In this document: positions 9,123 through 16,725 of the stretch, one piece after another
Layout: each line of letters opens with the position of its first letter
Numbering within the stretch: the stretch's first letter is position 1
Program-made: the position numbers and the translations under genes
Source of the DNA: Methylococcales bacterium
Lineage (GTDB): Bacteria > Pseudomonadota > Gammaproteobacteria > Methylococcales > Methylomonadaceae
Assembly (NCBI GenBank): GCA_028715725.1
Contig: JAQURG010000033.1
Location: 1 to 37,954 of the forward strand
Reading direction: 5' to 3'
DNA: 37,954 nt
Notes under the pieces: generated by a model
What the model was told of the DNA's origin: nothing
Databases searched by the model: none
What the model saw: the letters and a program-made list of their open reading frames with translations, nothing else

Positions 9123-9967
9123 AAACATGTTTTGTCGTTCAAGGTTTTGGTAAAAAAACTGATTATACCGACGGCCGCATCCTGGATATGGATGCGTCTT
9201 ATGAGGTCATTAAAGAGGCCGTCGAGGCGGCGGAGTTGGAATGTGTTCGGGCTGATGAAATCCTGCATTCCGGTACTATCGATGTGCCCATGTACGAACG
9301 CTTGCTAAATGCCGATTTGGTCATTGCCGATCTTTCCACCTATAACGTCAACGCAGCTTTCGAGTTAGGCGTTCGCTATGGATTGCGGCCGTATACCACC
9401 ATTGTGCTGGCTGAAGAGCAATTCAAGAATCCCTTCGATATGGGGCATATTGTTAGTCGCCGTTATCAGCACATGGGCGAGGAAGTCGGTTTTCGAGATG
9501 CCAAGCGCCTGATAGCGGAACTGAAAACAGCCATTAAAGCCATAATGAACAATCCTGTTACCGACAGCCCGGTTTACACTTATATACCTCACTTGCATTG
9601 TCCGATGATTCAAAATCCAAGCCAGGACTCTACATGTCCAGTGCCAACAGAAGTAACCGAGATCACCGGCGAGGAAAATCCAAGCGCAAAAGTCCTGCTG
9701 GATTCGGCCATCGAAAAAATCAACGCCAGTGATTTTTGCGCAGCATGTGTTCTCCTGGAAGAGGTGAAAAAATTCCGACCCAATGATTCTTTTGTAATTC
9801 AACAATTGGCCTTGGCGACTTATAAGAGTAAACAACCGACCGAGCTTGAAGCACTACAAAAAGCCCAAGGCATTTTGAAGGAATTATCGCCGGAAACCAC
9901 CAACAATCCTGAAACTTTAGGGCTGTGGGGCTCCATACATAAGCGTTTATGGGGATTAAGGCAGTAA
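9119..9967 (+). CDS. TIR-like sensor with truncated TRAFs-binding-type region
   Basis: This 282-residue protein has an N-terminal TIR-like/Rossmannoid domain (about 1-140): CFVVQGFGKKTDY, then ADEILHSGTIDVPMYERL, then ADLVIADLSTYNVNAAFELGVRYG. That layout is seen in nucleotide-processing or nucleotide-sensing TIR-like domains of bacterial conflict proteins. After a linker, residues about 195-282 resemble the start of the TPR-like TRAFs-binding region found in the MAP3K/ASK1 N-terminus and many bacterial homologues (IQQLALATYKSKQPTELEALQ, then TLGLWGSIHKRLW). In the family as I remember it this helical region continues for another 150 or so residues, so the protein is probably truncated at its 3' end. 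It is coupled to the patatin gene by a 4-base overlap. No lesion lies inside the remaining frame. Confidence 0.75.
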   Translation: MKTCFVVQGFGKKTDYTDGRILDMDASYEVIKEAVEAAELECVRADEILHSGTIDVPMYERLLNADLVIADLSTYNVNAAFELGVRYGLRPYTTIVLAEEQFKNPFDMGHIVSRRYQHMGEEVGFRDAKRLIAELKTAIKAIMNNPVTDSPVYTYIPHLHCPMIQNPSQDSTCPVPTEVTEITGEENPSAKVLLDSAIEKINASDFCAACVLLEEVKKFRPNDSFVIQQLALATYKSKQPTELEALQKAQGILKELSPETTNNPETLGLWGSIHKRLWGLRQ

Positions 9968-10106
9968 ATAACAGAATAACAGACCGGGTTCGATTACCGG
10001 GTCTTTGAGTTCTCCGGCTTTTAGCCGCGCCATCCAGAAAGCAGTTTAACAAAGTGAACTCCTCATTCAATAGCCAAGACAACAAGGAACATAACTACGC
10101 TAATAA

Positions 10107-10685
10107 TCAGGAATCAGCAGGGCTTTTAGGCTCCGCTGTTTCCCTGATTTCTTCCAGGTCCTCATTGTCCGGATTATTCACTTCTGAAATCGCCTGGGTA
10201 GTGGCATGAAACTGCCAGAACAACTGCTGTTCTTCAGCGATGACGGTTTCAACACGCTCTACCAGCAGCCGGTAGGCCGCATCTTCATCGTCAGCCTGGG
10301 CATAGACATCGGCATTATTAAGATAAAGCCGGTATTCCCGCTTCATCCCTTCGGAGGCTTTACGATAAGCCTGCCAGGTATCATCGGGTCTCAGCAGCGT
10401 ATCAATAGAACGCATAATCGCAACCGTTGCGCCCAGCACTGCCGTAGCGCCGGCAACCCATACCTGCCCGGAAAAAACCTGCAAAACTGAAATCAGTGCG
10501 CCGATGACAATCACAACAATAGCAAAGAATAAATGTCTGGTTTTTTGTCGGCCTGATTTTTCCGAATACCAGTGCTATTGGCCTGCAAGCACATTATCAA
10601 AATAATACTCCGCTCTTTCCTTCCGGTTTTCGATCAGCTGCCTCCACGGAGGCAATAAATCGGATTGGGGTTTTTGATCAACCAT
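10107..10685 (-). pseudogene. SLATT/DUF4231-type two-TM protein with in-frame amber stop
   Basis: ATG at 10685 has a good ribosome site (AGGAG about nine bases upstream) and opens MVDQKPQSDLLPPWRQ, then RAEYYFDNVLAGQ. The next codon, at 10577-10575, is TAG. The same frame continues with HWYSEKSGRQKTRHLFFA, two membrane helices (IVVIVIGALISVLQVF and VWVAGATAVLGATVAI), then TWQAYRKASEGMKREY and an acidic tail, for 192 codons in all. This order (Y-[F/Y]-x-WYS-x-K, paired TM helices, W-x-x-YR-x-x-E-x-x-x-RE) matches the SLATT/DUF4231 family, proposed membrane effectors of nucleotide-sensing conflict systems. A single CAG-to-TAG change would explain the stop. The part after the stop could still be made from an internal start such as GTG or ATT near 10514, but would lose the first conserved block. 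Confidence 0.8.
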
Positions 10686-10753
10686 TAGTAATCTCCTGCT
10701 TGAATATCAGTTCAGTTAATAGAACTTATTAAAGTAAACCTCCAGCCTTATTT

Positions 10754-10834
10754 CCCTGAGGGAGAGGGTCGGGATCAGATTAAAAATCTGTTACTTATAT
10801 CCTCTCAACCTAACCCCTCTCCATGAGGAAGAGA
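10754..10834. repeat. Imperfect palindromic dispersed repeat
   Basis: A ccctgagggagagggtcggg arm and a facing copy, atatcctctcaacctaaccc, form an imperfect inverted pair. The wording (gggatgagaggatata in reverse) recurs at 15237-15279. It lies between the SLATT remnant and the TIR/TPR/SLOG remnant and encodes nothing recognisable. Confidence 0.5.
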
Positions 10835-10866
10835 AGATTTTACAAGTATCCTGAAATCAAATTTCA

Positions 10867-12842
10867 CTATAATTTTCCGGTATCGAGCCACGTCACTTGT
10901 CCTGTGCGTTCCTTCACTTCCCGGTACATATGGGGGGGGGTGCCGCCTGCCCCATCGCCGCCCCCCGTCCCACAGGCAGATAAAACGGACTTTGTCGACA
11001 CCGCAGGTCAGAGCAGTATACAGAAGCCACAGATTACAGCGCTCGTAAGGATCGACGCCCTTGGGCAGAGGCCCCAGTTCATTCGGCATGAAGCGTGGGG
11101 AAAGCAACAATCTTTCTTTCAGCTTGAAATATCGCACCCGCCATTTTTCGCCCTGATCCGAGGGCAATATCGAACGCAGAATAAACTCGGGTTCAGAAAA
11201 AGGTTGCAGCAATTGTATGCGCATACCCAGCTTCGCGCACGCTTCAGCAAACAGAATATCGCCGCTGGCAGCGCCTTGCGTCAGCGCCAGGTCGTTCTCG
11301 CCTGCCCCCCTGAATGGACAAGGCTTCAGCGATTTTTTCAGCGGCAATATCGGCTTTATCATTGGGAAAGCGCGGCGGCTTGCGATCCGGTTTATCGATC
11401 ATATGGCCGCTGAACAGAAACACTTTTTGCGGTTGCCATTGTGCTTCCGGTCTGGCAAGGCGTTCCAAAGCGCGCGCAAAAACAGCAATGCCCGCATCGA
11501 CATTCTCCGGACGAAAGCCGAGATCCTTGAGAAGATATAATTGCGAAAGCGTGGAATTAAGGGCGAACCAGTCTTTTTCCGCCATGACGACAGCTTCCTT
11601 ATAGGTGGTAGTCACTGTCGCGGGCGTACCGGCCAGTATTTCCACGTCGCCCAAAGTCGCTTTACTCCAGAACGAAGGCTCAGCCTCTGCATCCGCAGCA
11701 AAACTCACCGCACCTGCCATATAACCGGTTTCCTGCCGGTAGCGGTCGTCTTCCGGATGCAGATAATGATAAAGATGCATCAGCGTCAGGGCATTAATAC
11801 CGGAGAAATAATGGCCGGGATTACGCCGGAACGCCTGCCGGTAGCTTGCGATTGCGGTACGCAACAAAGCCTCTTCGTAAACGGCATCGGCAAGCTTTTG
11901 TTCGGGATAGCTGTCTTTCCAGGCAGCGATCCATTCGTCCTTATCCACGCGGCCCAGCAAAGCCAGGTTTTCTGCGTTGTCCGGATACTGTTGCAATACC
12001 GTGCGATAATGCAGTCTGGCTCTGTCGAGAGTAAAGCAGGGCTTTCCCGACAGGGCGAGCCGTTGCAGACAGATTCCTTTTTCGTTAAGTTCTGCTAAAT
12101 TGCTGGGCTCGACAGCAAGACCCAATTCCAGCTGCTCCAGGGCGAAATCAAAGCGCTCGGCCCTGCGCAGCGCAGCGCCGGCCTTGATATGCGCCTCGGC
12201 GCGAAACGCTGCGACCGGCGCTTCATCGGCGAGCACCAGCAGATCACCGATATGGCCATTACGCCGCGCCAGCTCGATGTTTTGCGCCCAGGCCTCGTGC
12301 GCCTGCCAGAATTCGACGGCGTCGCCGACACGCAAGGCCTTCCATTCCGGTTCCTGCAAATTCGGTAATAATTGATAGACCGGGCTGATGTTGCCGCCGT
12401 GCCAGGATTCCAGCGTGGCCTTGACCATATTCGTCAAATCCTGTGTATTCTGTTCCAAGTTTGCCGGATCGGGCACGCCGTCTTTAAGGCTGTAATGTAA
12501 TTTGCGGTCTGTGTAAATATCGAAGGGCTGCTTGTCTCTGGGCGCCTGGATCAGCACGATACCGCGGGCGCGCAACGCATGACGCACACCAAGCTCATAC
12601 CAGACATTAGGATTGTCCAGCGTCAAATCGGCAACGACCAGGTCGGCAATCAGCAATTCCTGAAACATATCCGCTTTAATATCGCCTGCCGCCAGTTCCT
12701 CGTCGGCGCGAAACACCTCCAACCCGGCACTCTCGCAAGCCGGCTTAACCAGATCTTTATAGATCCTGTTGAAGTCGATCATTGCACCGTCCGACCCCGG
12801 TTTTTCGCCGAACGGCATCGCGACAAAAGCACGTAATTTCAT
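10867..12842 (-). pseudogene. TIR-like/TPR/SLOG-like protein with two +1 slips in G runs
   Basis: ATG at 12842 begins MKLRAFVAMPFGEKPG, a TIR-like Rossmannoid domain (to about residue 150, with DLVVADLTLDNPNVWYELGVRHA). A helical TPR/TRAFs-binding-type region follows (to about residue 500, with HYFSGINALTLMHLYHYL). The frame then breaks at a six-G run (11305-11310 on the plus strand as C6). One G fewer restores AGENDLALTQGAASGDILFAEACAK, a SLOG-like Rossmannoid domain. A second six-G run (10961-10966) breaks the frame again; one G fewer gives WDGGGDGAGG and the conserved C-terminal REVKERTGQVTWLDTGKL, ending at TAG 10869-10867. The repaired protein would have 657 residues. A nine-base G/C run (10932-10940) also lies in its 3' part. 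The region looks richer in G+C than its surroundings, suggesting transfer. Confidence 0.8.
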
Positions 12843-12951
12843 GGATCCCCGAATATCATTCGCTGTCGAACCATGCCACAAATTCAGCGCACTGAATATA
12901 CAAGTTAGTGTTGAATCAGGGCAATCCTCATCCTTATGAAAATTGCCCTGA

Positions 12952-13392
12952 TCAAGTTCGAATATGACTGCCGACCCAGCGGATAATATTAGCGGCATCC
13001 ATGGCGCCGGGCTGGCGGGCGATTTCGCGGCCGGTCTTGAATATTATCAGGGTGGATATGCTGCGAATATTATATTGCGCGGCAATGTTCTGTTCCTGTT
13101 CAGTATTGAGTTTGGCCAGGCGCGCCTTCGGTTCAAGTTTCACAGCGGCATCGGCGTAGGCGGGAGCCATCATTTTGCAGGGCCCGCACCAGGGCGCCCA
13201 GAAATCGATAACGACGGGAATGTCGTTTCGGGCAAGGTGCTTTGAAAAATTTTTGCCGGTTAATTCGACCGGATGGCCCGTAAACAAGGCCTCTTTACAT
13301 CGGCCGCACCTGGGATACAGGGTCAGGCGTTCGGATAAAAACCGATTAATTGTCTCGCAGTGGGGGCAAACAATATGCGGCAATGTGCTCAT
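12952..13392 (-). CDS. trxC: Thioredoxin 2 (TrxC)
   Basis: This 146-residue thioredoxin has an N-terminal zinc-binding module with two CxxC pairs (C9/C12 and C29/C32), followed by a thioredoxin fold with the WCGPC active site (C69, C72) and cis-proline region near STLIIF. The Zn module defines TrxC as opposed to TrxA. It is a cytosolic disulfide reductase, usually tied to oxidative stress. In TrxC the residue before the cis-proline block is often IPT; here the text is SISTLIIF, a threonine/leucine pair where proline is expected, which is odd and may affect substrate handling. It lies about 110 bp upstream of the broken TIR/TPR/SLOG gene on the same strand. Confidence 0.93.
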   Translation of the reverse strand: MSTLPHIVCPHCETINRFLSERLTLYPRCGRCKEALFTGHPVELTGKNFSKHLARNDIPVVIDFWAPWCGPCKMMAPAYADAAVKLEPKARLAKLNTEQEQNIAAQYNIRSISTLIIFKTGREIARQPGAMDAANIIRWVGSHIRT

Positions 13393-13422
13393 GGAATGAC
13401 CTTTTTGTTGCAGTTCAAATTC

Positions 13423-13540
13423 TTAGGAATGTAAATAAAATAACCTGAACATTTACTTTTTTTGCAGGAGCGGCTTTAGCTGCGCTCTTCACGGCTAAAG
13501 CCACTCCTGCGATTACTCATATTGTCCAGGTTATTCAGTA
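13423..13540. repeat. Palindromic dispersed element, copy A
   Basis: Outer arms aataacctgaaca (13439-13451) and tgtccaggttatt (13523-13535) pair over 12 of 13 positions. Inside is a 17-bp hairpin with one mismatch (13464-13480 with 13494-13510; ggctttagc pairs gctaaagcc). A diverged, inverted copy lies at 34339-34430. It sits in the trxC/hpf gap. No U-run follows the hairpin on either strand, so it is not a standard terminator. Confidence 0.8.
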
Positions 13541-13654
13541 TTTCTATAAACCTGACCTAAAGCTGCATTAGCCATCAGTTTGATCACAACCGGCTATCGG
13601 GCCGGTGAAAATAAATTTACGATTAAACCCTATCTTCTTCATGAAGATGCTCTG

Positions 13655-13999
13655 CTAGCGATGGTTTTTAATATCGCCGCGCTGAACCCGCGAGTAATCT
13701 TCCAACTGCCTTGTCGCTGCATTAAAGGCATCGCGTATAGCGATATAAACATCTTCATGAGCCTTTTTGTCATAGTGCTCGCGGCTGATAACCAGCTCTT
13801 TACCCGGCGTCGTAATGTCAATACGGATATGGTATTGATTGCCCTGATGATGATGCTGATGTTCGGATTCAACCGCGACCCGGCAACTCATAATATGAGA
13901 ATAAAATCTATCCAGCTTGGCGGCTTTTTCACGAATTTTAGCTTCCACCGCATCAGAATGCGGTATTCCACGAAAAGTAATTTGTACTGGTATTTGCAT
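13655..13999 (-). CDS. Ribosome hibernation factor (HPF/RaiA family)
   Basis: This 114-residue protein starts MQIPVQITFRGIPHSDAVEAKIREKAAKLDRF, the strand-helix opening of the HPF/RaiA (YfiA) family. It has the basic and aromatic pattern REHYDKKAHEDVYIAIRDAFNAATRQLEDY near its end. These small cytosolic proteins bind the 30S decoding site and idle ribosomes in starvation or stress. It lacks the long C-terminal dimerisation domain of long HPF, so it is the short/RaiA type. It lies in a minus-strand run of stress genes with trxC downstream and the host-attachment family gene upstream. The exact paralogue name cannot be fixed from sequence alone. Confidence 0.88.
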   Translation of the reverse strand: MQIPVQITFRGIPHSDAVEAKIREKAAKLDRFYSHIMSCRVAVESEHQHHHQGNQYHIRIDITTPGKELVISREHYDKKAHEDVYIAIRDAFNAATRQLEDYSRVQRGDIKNHR

Positions 14000-14066
14000 G
14001 ATAATTCACCTTACTTAATAATAAATCCGGCCTGCCTGAGCAGATTGAAAAAATGTCATGCTTTTA

Positions 14067-14510
14067 TCAGTCATTCGGCAAATAGGTCGGAAGGTGTTTG
14101 CGAATATCATCGGCACTGTGTGTAGCGATATTTTTATCCAGTTCAAAACAGACCCGCTTTTTAATCTGTTCCGGTAAATGCATGCGTATCATGCCCAGAA
14201 AGGACGGCTCTGCAACGATCAGTAATTGTTCAAATTTATTTGCGTTGTGCGCCTCTTCCAGACACTTGCAAACATAATGCGCAAAGTTATCGATTTCGTG
14301 TTTTTTTGGATCGGTAGGTTGTTCATAAGTATGCCCTATGCCGTCTTTGCTTTTAATTCTTCCCGGCAGGTCAGAAGTGATTTCCCGGTCATATAAGCGA
14401 CCTTTGGTATGAGCCAGCACTTCTACCTCTTCCAAAGGCGATGAAGGCGTTTCAGCAGTAAAAATGCGGGCGCGTGTACTATCGGCAACGAGTATCCAGG
14501 TTGATTTCAT
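14067..14510 (-). CDS. Host-attachment family protein
   Basis: The protein has 147 residues. The start is taken at ATG 14510 because GAGGAAAT precedes it by the right distance; an upstream in-frame start would add a sequence with no similarity. It reads MKSTWILVADSTRARIF, then LPGRIKSKDGIGHTYEQPTDPKKHEIDNFA, then FEQLLIVAEPSFLGMIRMHL and ending in DIRKHLPTYLP. This is the pattern of the family annotated as required for attachment to host cells. It is related to the bacterial eRF1-like (baeRF) fold, so the old name need not reflect function. In many genomes it accompanies stress and hibernation genes, as here beside hpf and hsp20. Confidence 0.85.
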   Translation of the reverse strand: MKSTWILVADSTRARIFTAETPSSPLEEVEVLAHTKGRLYDREITSDLPGRIKSKDGIGHTYEQPTDPKKHEIDNFAHYVCKCLEEAHNANKFEQLLIVAEPSFLGMIRMHLPEQIKKRVCFELDKNIATHSADDIRKHLPTYLPND

Positions 14511-14612
14511 AATTATTTCCTCTGCGGCTATTTTTATCGCACTCTCAAACTCCAGCTTGAAAATGCGGCAGTGAAGCACTCATGCAACACCCGTTTCGCA
14601 AATAAAGGAAGC

Positions 14613-15125
14613 TTAGGAAACTTCGACTTTTATCCTTTTGCGGCCTTTATTGACTGATTTGGGCATCTCAATCCGTCAGACGCCATTTTCATAATCAGCT
14701 TGAGCCTTATCGGAATCCACTTTATCAGGTAGCTCAATAGCCCGTTCAAACCGGCCATAGGCGCATTCCTTGACATGGTAGTAGCCTTCGGTATGCTCTT
14801 TATGTATTCTATGTATTCTTTTTTCGCCCTTGATGATAAGCACATCATCAATCACCTGCAAATCAAATTCCTTTTTGTCCATACCGGGCGCTTCCCGTCT
14901 GACGACCACCCTGTCATTATCGTCAAATACTTCGACTGCCATGACGCTCCAGCCGATATTGCGGTTTGCCAATTCCCTGACTTCCTCGTCTGACTGTTCA
15001 TCCTGGCCGCCACTGCCGGTAAAGCGGTAATAGCATAGGTCGCCTTACGGGTAACTATCCCAGCCGTCAGCCAGGTAATCCCAGGCATGACCGATATTTT
15101 GCTTCAATTGTTGAAGTGCCGCCAT
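14613..15125 (-). pseudogene. Hsp20-type small heat shock protein, multiply broken
   Basis: ATG 15125 (AGGAG upstream) opens MAALQQLKQNIGHAWDYLADGW and hits TAA at 15047-15045. Removing one C there and adding one C about 30 bases later restores DSYRKATYAITRFTGSGG. The frame then runs into an alpha-crystallin domain (GWSVMAVEVFDDNDRVVVRREAPGMDKKEFDLQV and onward). A further in-frame TGA lies at 14678-14676, just where ENGVLRIEMPK would be expected, followed by PKSVNKGRKRIKVEVS and the true stop. So there are two compensating indels plus one nonsense codon. The family is a cytosolic ATP-independent holdase. An intact hsp20 lies about 1 kb upstream. Sequencing error cannot be excluded for the indels. 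Confidence 0.8.
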
Positions 15126-15236
15126 GCTAATCTCCTGTTTTTAAGTCCGGCCTTAATAGGCAGCCCTGGGGAATGCTAGAGCGCATCCCTGTCAGATCCG
15201 CCTTCTTTAATATCATAGGTATCTACACAAGTGCCC

Positions 15237-15279
15237 GCTCCTTCTCTCTTGAGGAAGAAGGCTGGGATGAGAGGATATA
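15237..15279. repeat. Dispersed repeat related to 10754-10834
   Basis: ccttctctcttgaggaagaagg forms an imperfect hairpin and is followed by gctgggatgagaggatata. The latter matches, in reverse orientation, the atatcctctcaacc block near 10799. Confidence 0.5.
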
Positions 15280-15302
15280 ACTAGCTCATTTATTCTCCTC
15301 TC

Positions 15303-15383
15303 CCCAACCCAATGTTTCCGGCTGTTCTGCCCGGAACCCTGCCAGCGTTATCCGCGACCAAATCGGCTCCCGACGGATTTGTC
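15303..15383 (+). repeat. REP-like element, copy 1
   Basis: Begins ccccaacccaatgtttccgg and ends acggatttgtcc. It matches 15703-15788 over most of its length in the same orientation. The second small hairpin (aaatc..gattt) is less perfect here than in copy 2. Confidence 0.75.
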
Positions 15384-15461
15384 CAGCAGGAGAGGGGTAA
15401 GGCCGATGTACAAGTCACTGTATTTAATATATAGAACCCTATGCTTTAATATAGTGAAGCA

Positions 15462-15614
15462 TTAAAAATCTTGAAACCACTGCGGCTTTACAATGATCAG
15501 GTAGAGCAAGAAAAACTCCAGCACCGGCAGGAACATAAATAAATAATGAAGTATCAGGAGGACCGCGAACAATAATAGCCGTCTGGTCATCTTCATAAAA
15601 TTGACTTCTTGCAT
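15462..15614 (-). CDS. Small two-helix membrane protein
   Basis: The protein is about 50 residues, starting MQEVNFMKMTRRLLLF. The start at 15614 is supported by GGAGGG ten bases upstream. Nearly all of the rest is hydrophobic (LLLFAVLLILHYLFMFLPVLEFFLLYLIIV), compatible with a membrane hairpin, and the tail is KPQWFQDF. I do not recognise the family. It lies in a minus-strand run of stress genes, between two repeat blocks. The good ribosome site and coherent hydrophobic pattern argue for a real gene. Confidence 0.55.
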   Translation of the reverse strand: MQEVNFMKMTRRLLLFAVLLILHYLFMFLPVLEFFLLYLIIVKPQWFQDF

Positions 15615-15702
15615 TATCTTAATTCCCTCCGGTTTACCCTTTGCTTGAACCTGAATACCTGAATATGAAATCAAAGAGTTATGTTAATCTGATTTCCCAT
15701 CA

Positions 15703-15788
15703 CCCAACCCAATGTTTCCGGGCTGTCCTGCCCGGAACCCTATGGGCGCTCTCCGCGCAACCAAATCCGTTCCTCACGGATTTGTCCC
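15703..15788 (+). repeat. REP-like element, copy 2
   Basis: Same element as 15303-15383. It folds into two hairpins: ttccgggc with gcccggaa, and aaatccgt with acggattt (8-bp perfect stem, 5-base loop). It lies between the small membrane-protein gene and hsp20. Confidence 0.75.
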
Positions 15789-15915
15789 TTCGGAGAGGGC
15801 TTATTTACTGCACCTTAGATTTTTAGCTCTTAATTCGCATTTGAATATCCAGGTTAAGCGTTCTTCCTTTCAGTGACTTAAGTTCGCATTTGCAAAATCT
15901 GACTGAATAGCGCCG

Positions 15916-16353
15916 CTATTCTTCCATTGACACATTAATACGTTTGGGCTTGACGGCTTCCCGTTTGGGTATAACGATCTCAAGCACGCCGTGTTTGCAT
16001 TTCGCATTGATGGCTTCACCATCGGCAGAATCCGGAAGGCTGAAACGGCGGTAAAAACTGCCGAATGTACGTTCCACCCGTTTATAACCTTCTTTTTCGG
16101 TTTTGGCCTCGGATTCTTTTTTACCTTTTACCGTCAAAACCCCGTTCTCCATACTCACTTCTATATCTTCCGGCTTGACTCCGGGAATATCGGCAAGAAT
16201 GACAAACTTATCGACTTCTTCCTTTATATCAACCGCAGGCGCCCATTCGGCTGTTGCAATTGATCCTTCACGGGTTTTTTCATCCTGAGAGCTTAACAGT
16301 TCTCTTTGCAACTGATTCAATAAACTCCAGGGTTCATAACGTGTAGCTGCCAT
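15916..16353 (-). CDS. Small heat shock protein Hsp20
   Basis: This 145-residue alpha-crystallin-type chaperone is intact. Its N-terminal arm is MAATRYEPWSLLNQLQREL. The crystallin domain spans about 40-130 (WAPAVDIKEEVDKFVILADIPG, then SMENGVLTVKGKKESE and FRRFSLPD-like YRRFSLPDSAD), and a short tail ends RINVSMEE with a degenerate IXI-type motif. It binds unfolding proteins without ATP. GGAG precedes the ATG, and a strong sigma-32 promoter is visible about 150 bp upstream. It probably serves as the functional copy now that the neighbouring hsp20 is broken. Confidence 0.93.
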   Translation of the reverse strand: MAATRYEPWSLLNQLQRELLSSQDEKTREGSIATAEWAPAVDIKEEVDKFVILADIPGVKPEDIEVSMENGVLTVKGKKESEAKTEKEGYKRVERTFGSFYRRFSLPDSADGEAINAKCKHGVLEIVIPKREAVKPKRINVSMEE

Positions 16354-16725
16354 TTTCTGTCTCCAAAAAGTGATTTTAATTCAGTAACTTAAACTCCGCC
16401 AAAACGGCCGTGAGCAAATAATGGATTTTTACCTACCTATTTTTGATCCTATGCCATAAATAAAATAAAGACAATTCGTAAGAATACTTATGTATTCGAC
16501 CCTTGAAATAGGGTATACACTGAAATTTTCAAGGGCTGACTTTTAACATCTTGCCGATTTCTTTACTTTTTCATAAATAGCGGCTGTGTTAACCTGAACA
16601 GTAAAAAACAAGCGTTCGAACCCGGATGATTCACGAGCGTAAAGATATCCTCGCCAATTTGGATAACTACATAGATTATTAGAGTTCCCGTACATTAGAC
16701 CAGACAAAACACAAGGATCGACTCA
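16354..16725. other. Divergent gap between hsp20 and the CheB-CheR gene
   Basis: A 372-bp AT-rich gap without a coding frame. It holds the sigma-32 site for hsp20 and, presumably, an unseen promoter for the plus-strand sensory genes. Confidence 0.6.
16500..16535 (-). promoter_or_regulatory. Sigma-32 heat shock promoter within a palindrome
   Basis: Read on the minus strand, CTTGAAAA (16533-16526) and CCCTATTT (16513-16506) are separated by about a dozen bases. This is close to the sigma-32 consensus CTTGAAA/CCCCATNT and points at hsp20. The predicted leader is about 140 bases. The whole site is bounded by a 9-bp perfect inverted repeat, cccttgaaa with tttcaaggg, so it could also bind a dimeric regulator. 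Confidence 0.72.

Larger units (their letters stand above)
15126..15461. other. Gene-free stretch with palindromic repeats
   Basis: No credible coding frame is seen. The stretch holds two repeat blocks (15237-15279 and 15303-15383) described separately. At 15441-15462 there is also a short atgctt/aagcat hairpin overlapping the end of the small membrane-protein gene. Confidence 0.6.

Noticed and set aside
10823-11413. Plus-strand 196-codon frame rich in proline and arginine
   Set aside because: Antisense of the conserved SLOG-like part of the TIR/TPR/SLOG gene, whose sense reading is clearly protein-like.
13464-13510. Rho-independent terminator between hpf and trxC
   Set aside because: The hairpin is strong but is not followed by a U-run on either transcript; it belongs to a dispersed palindromic element.
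13580-14125. Plus-strand 181-codon frame
   Set aside because: Lies opposite hpf and part of the host-attachment gene, both well supported on the minus strand.
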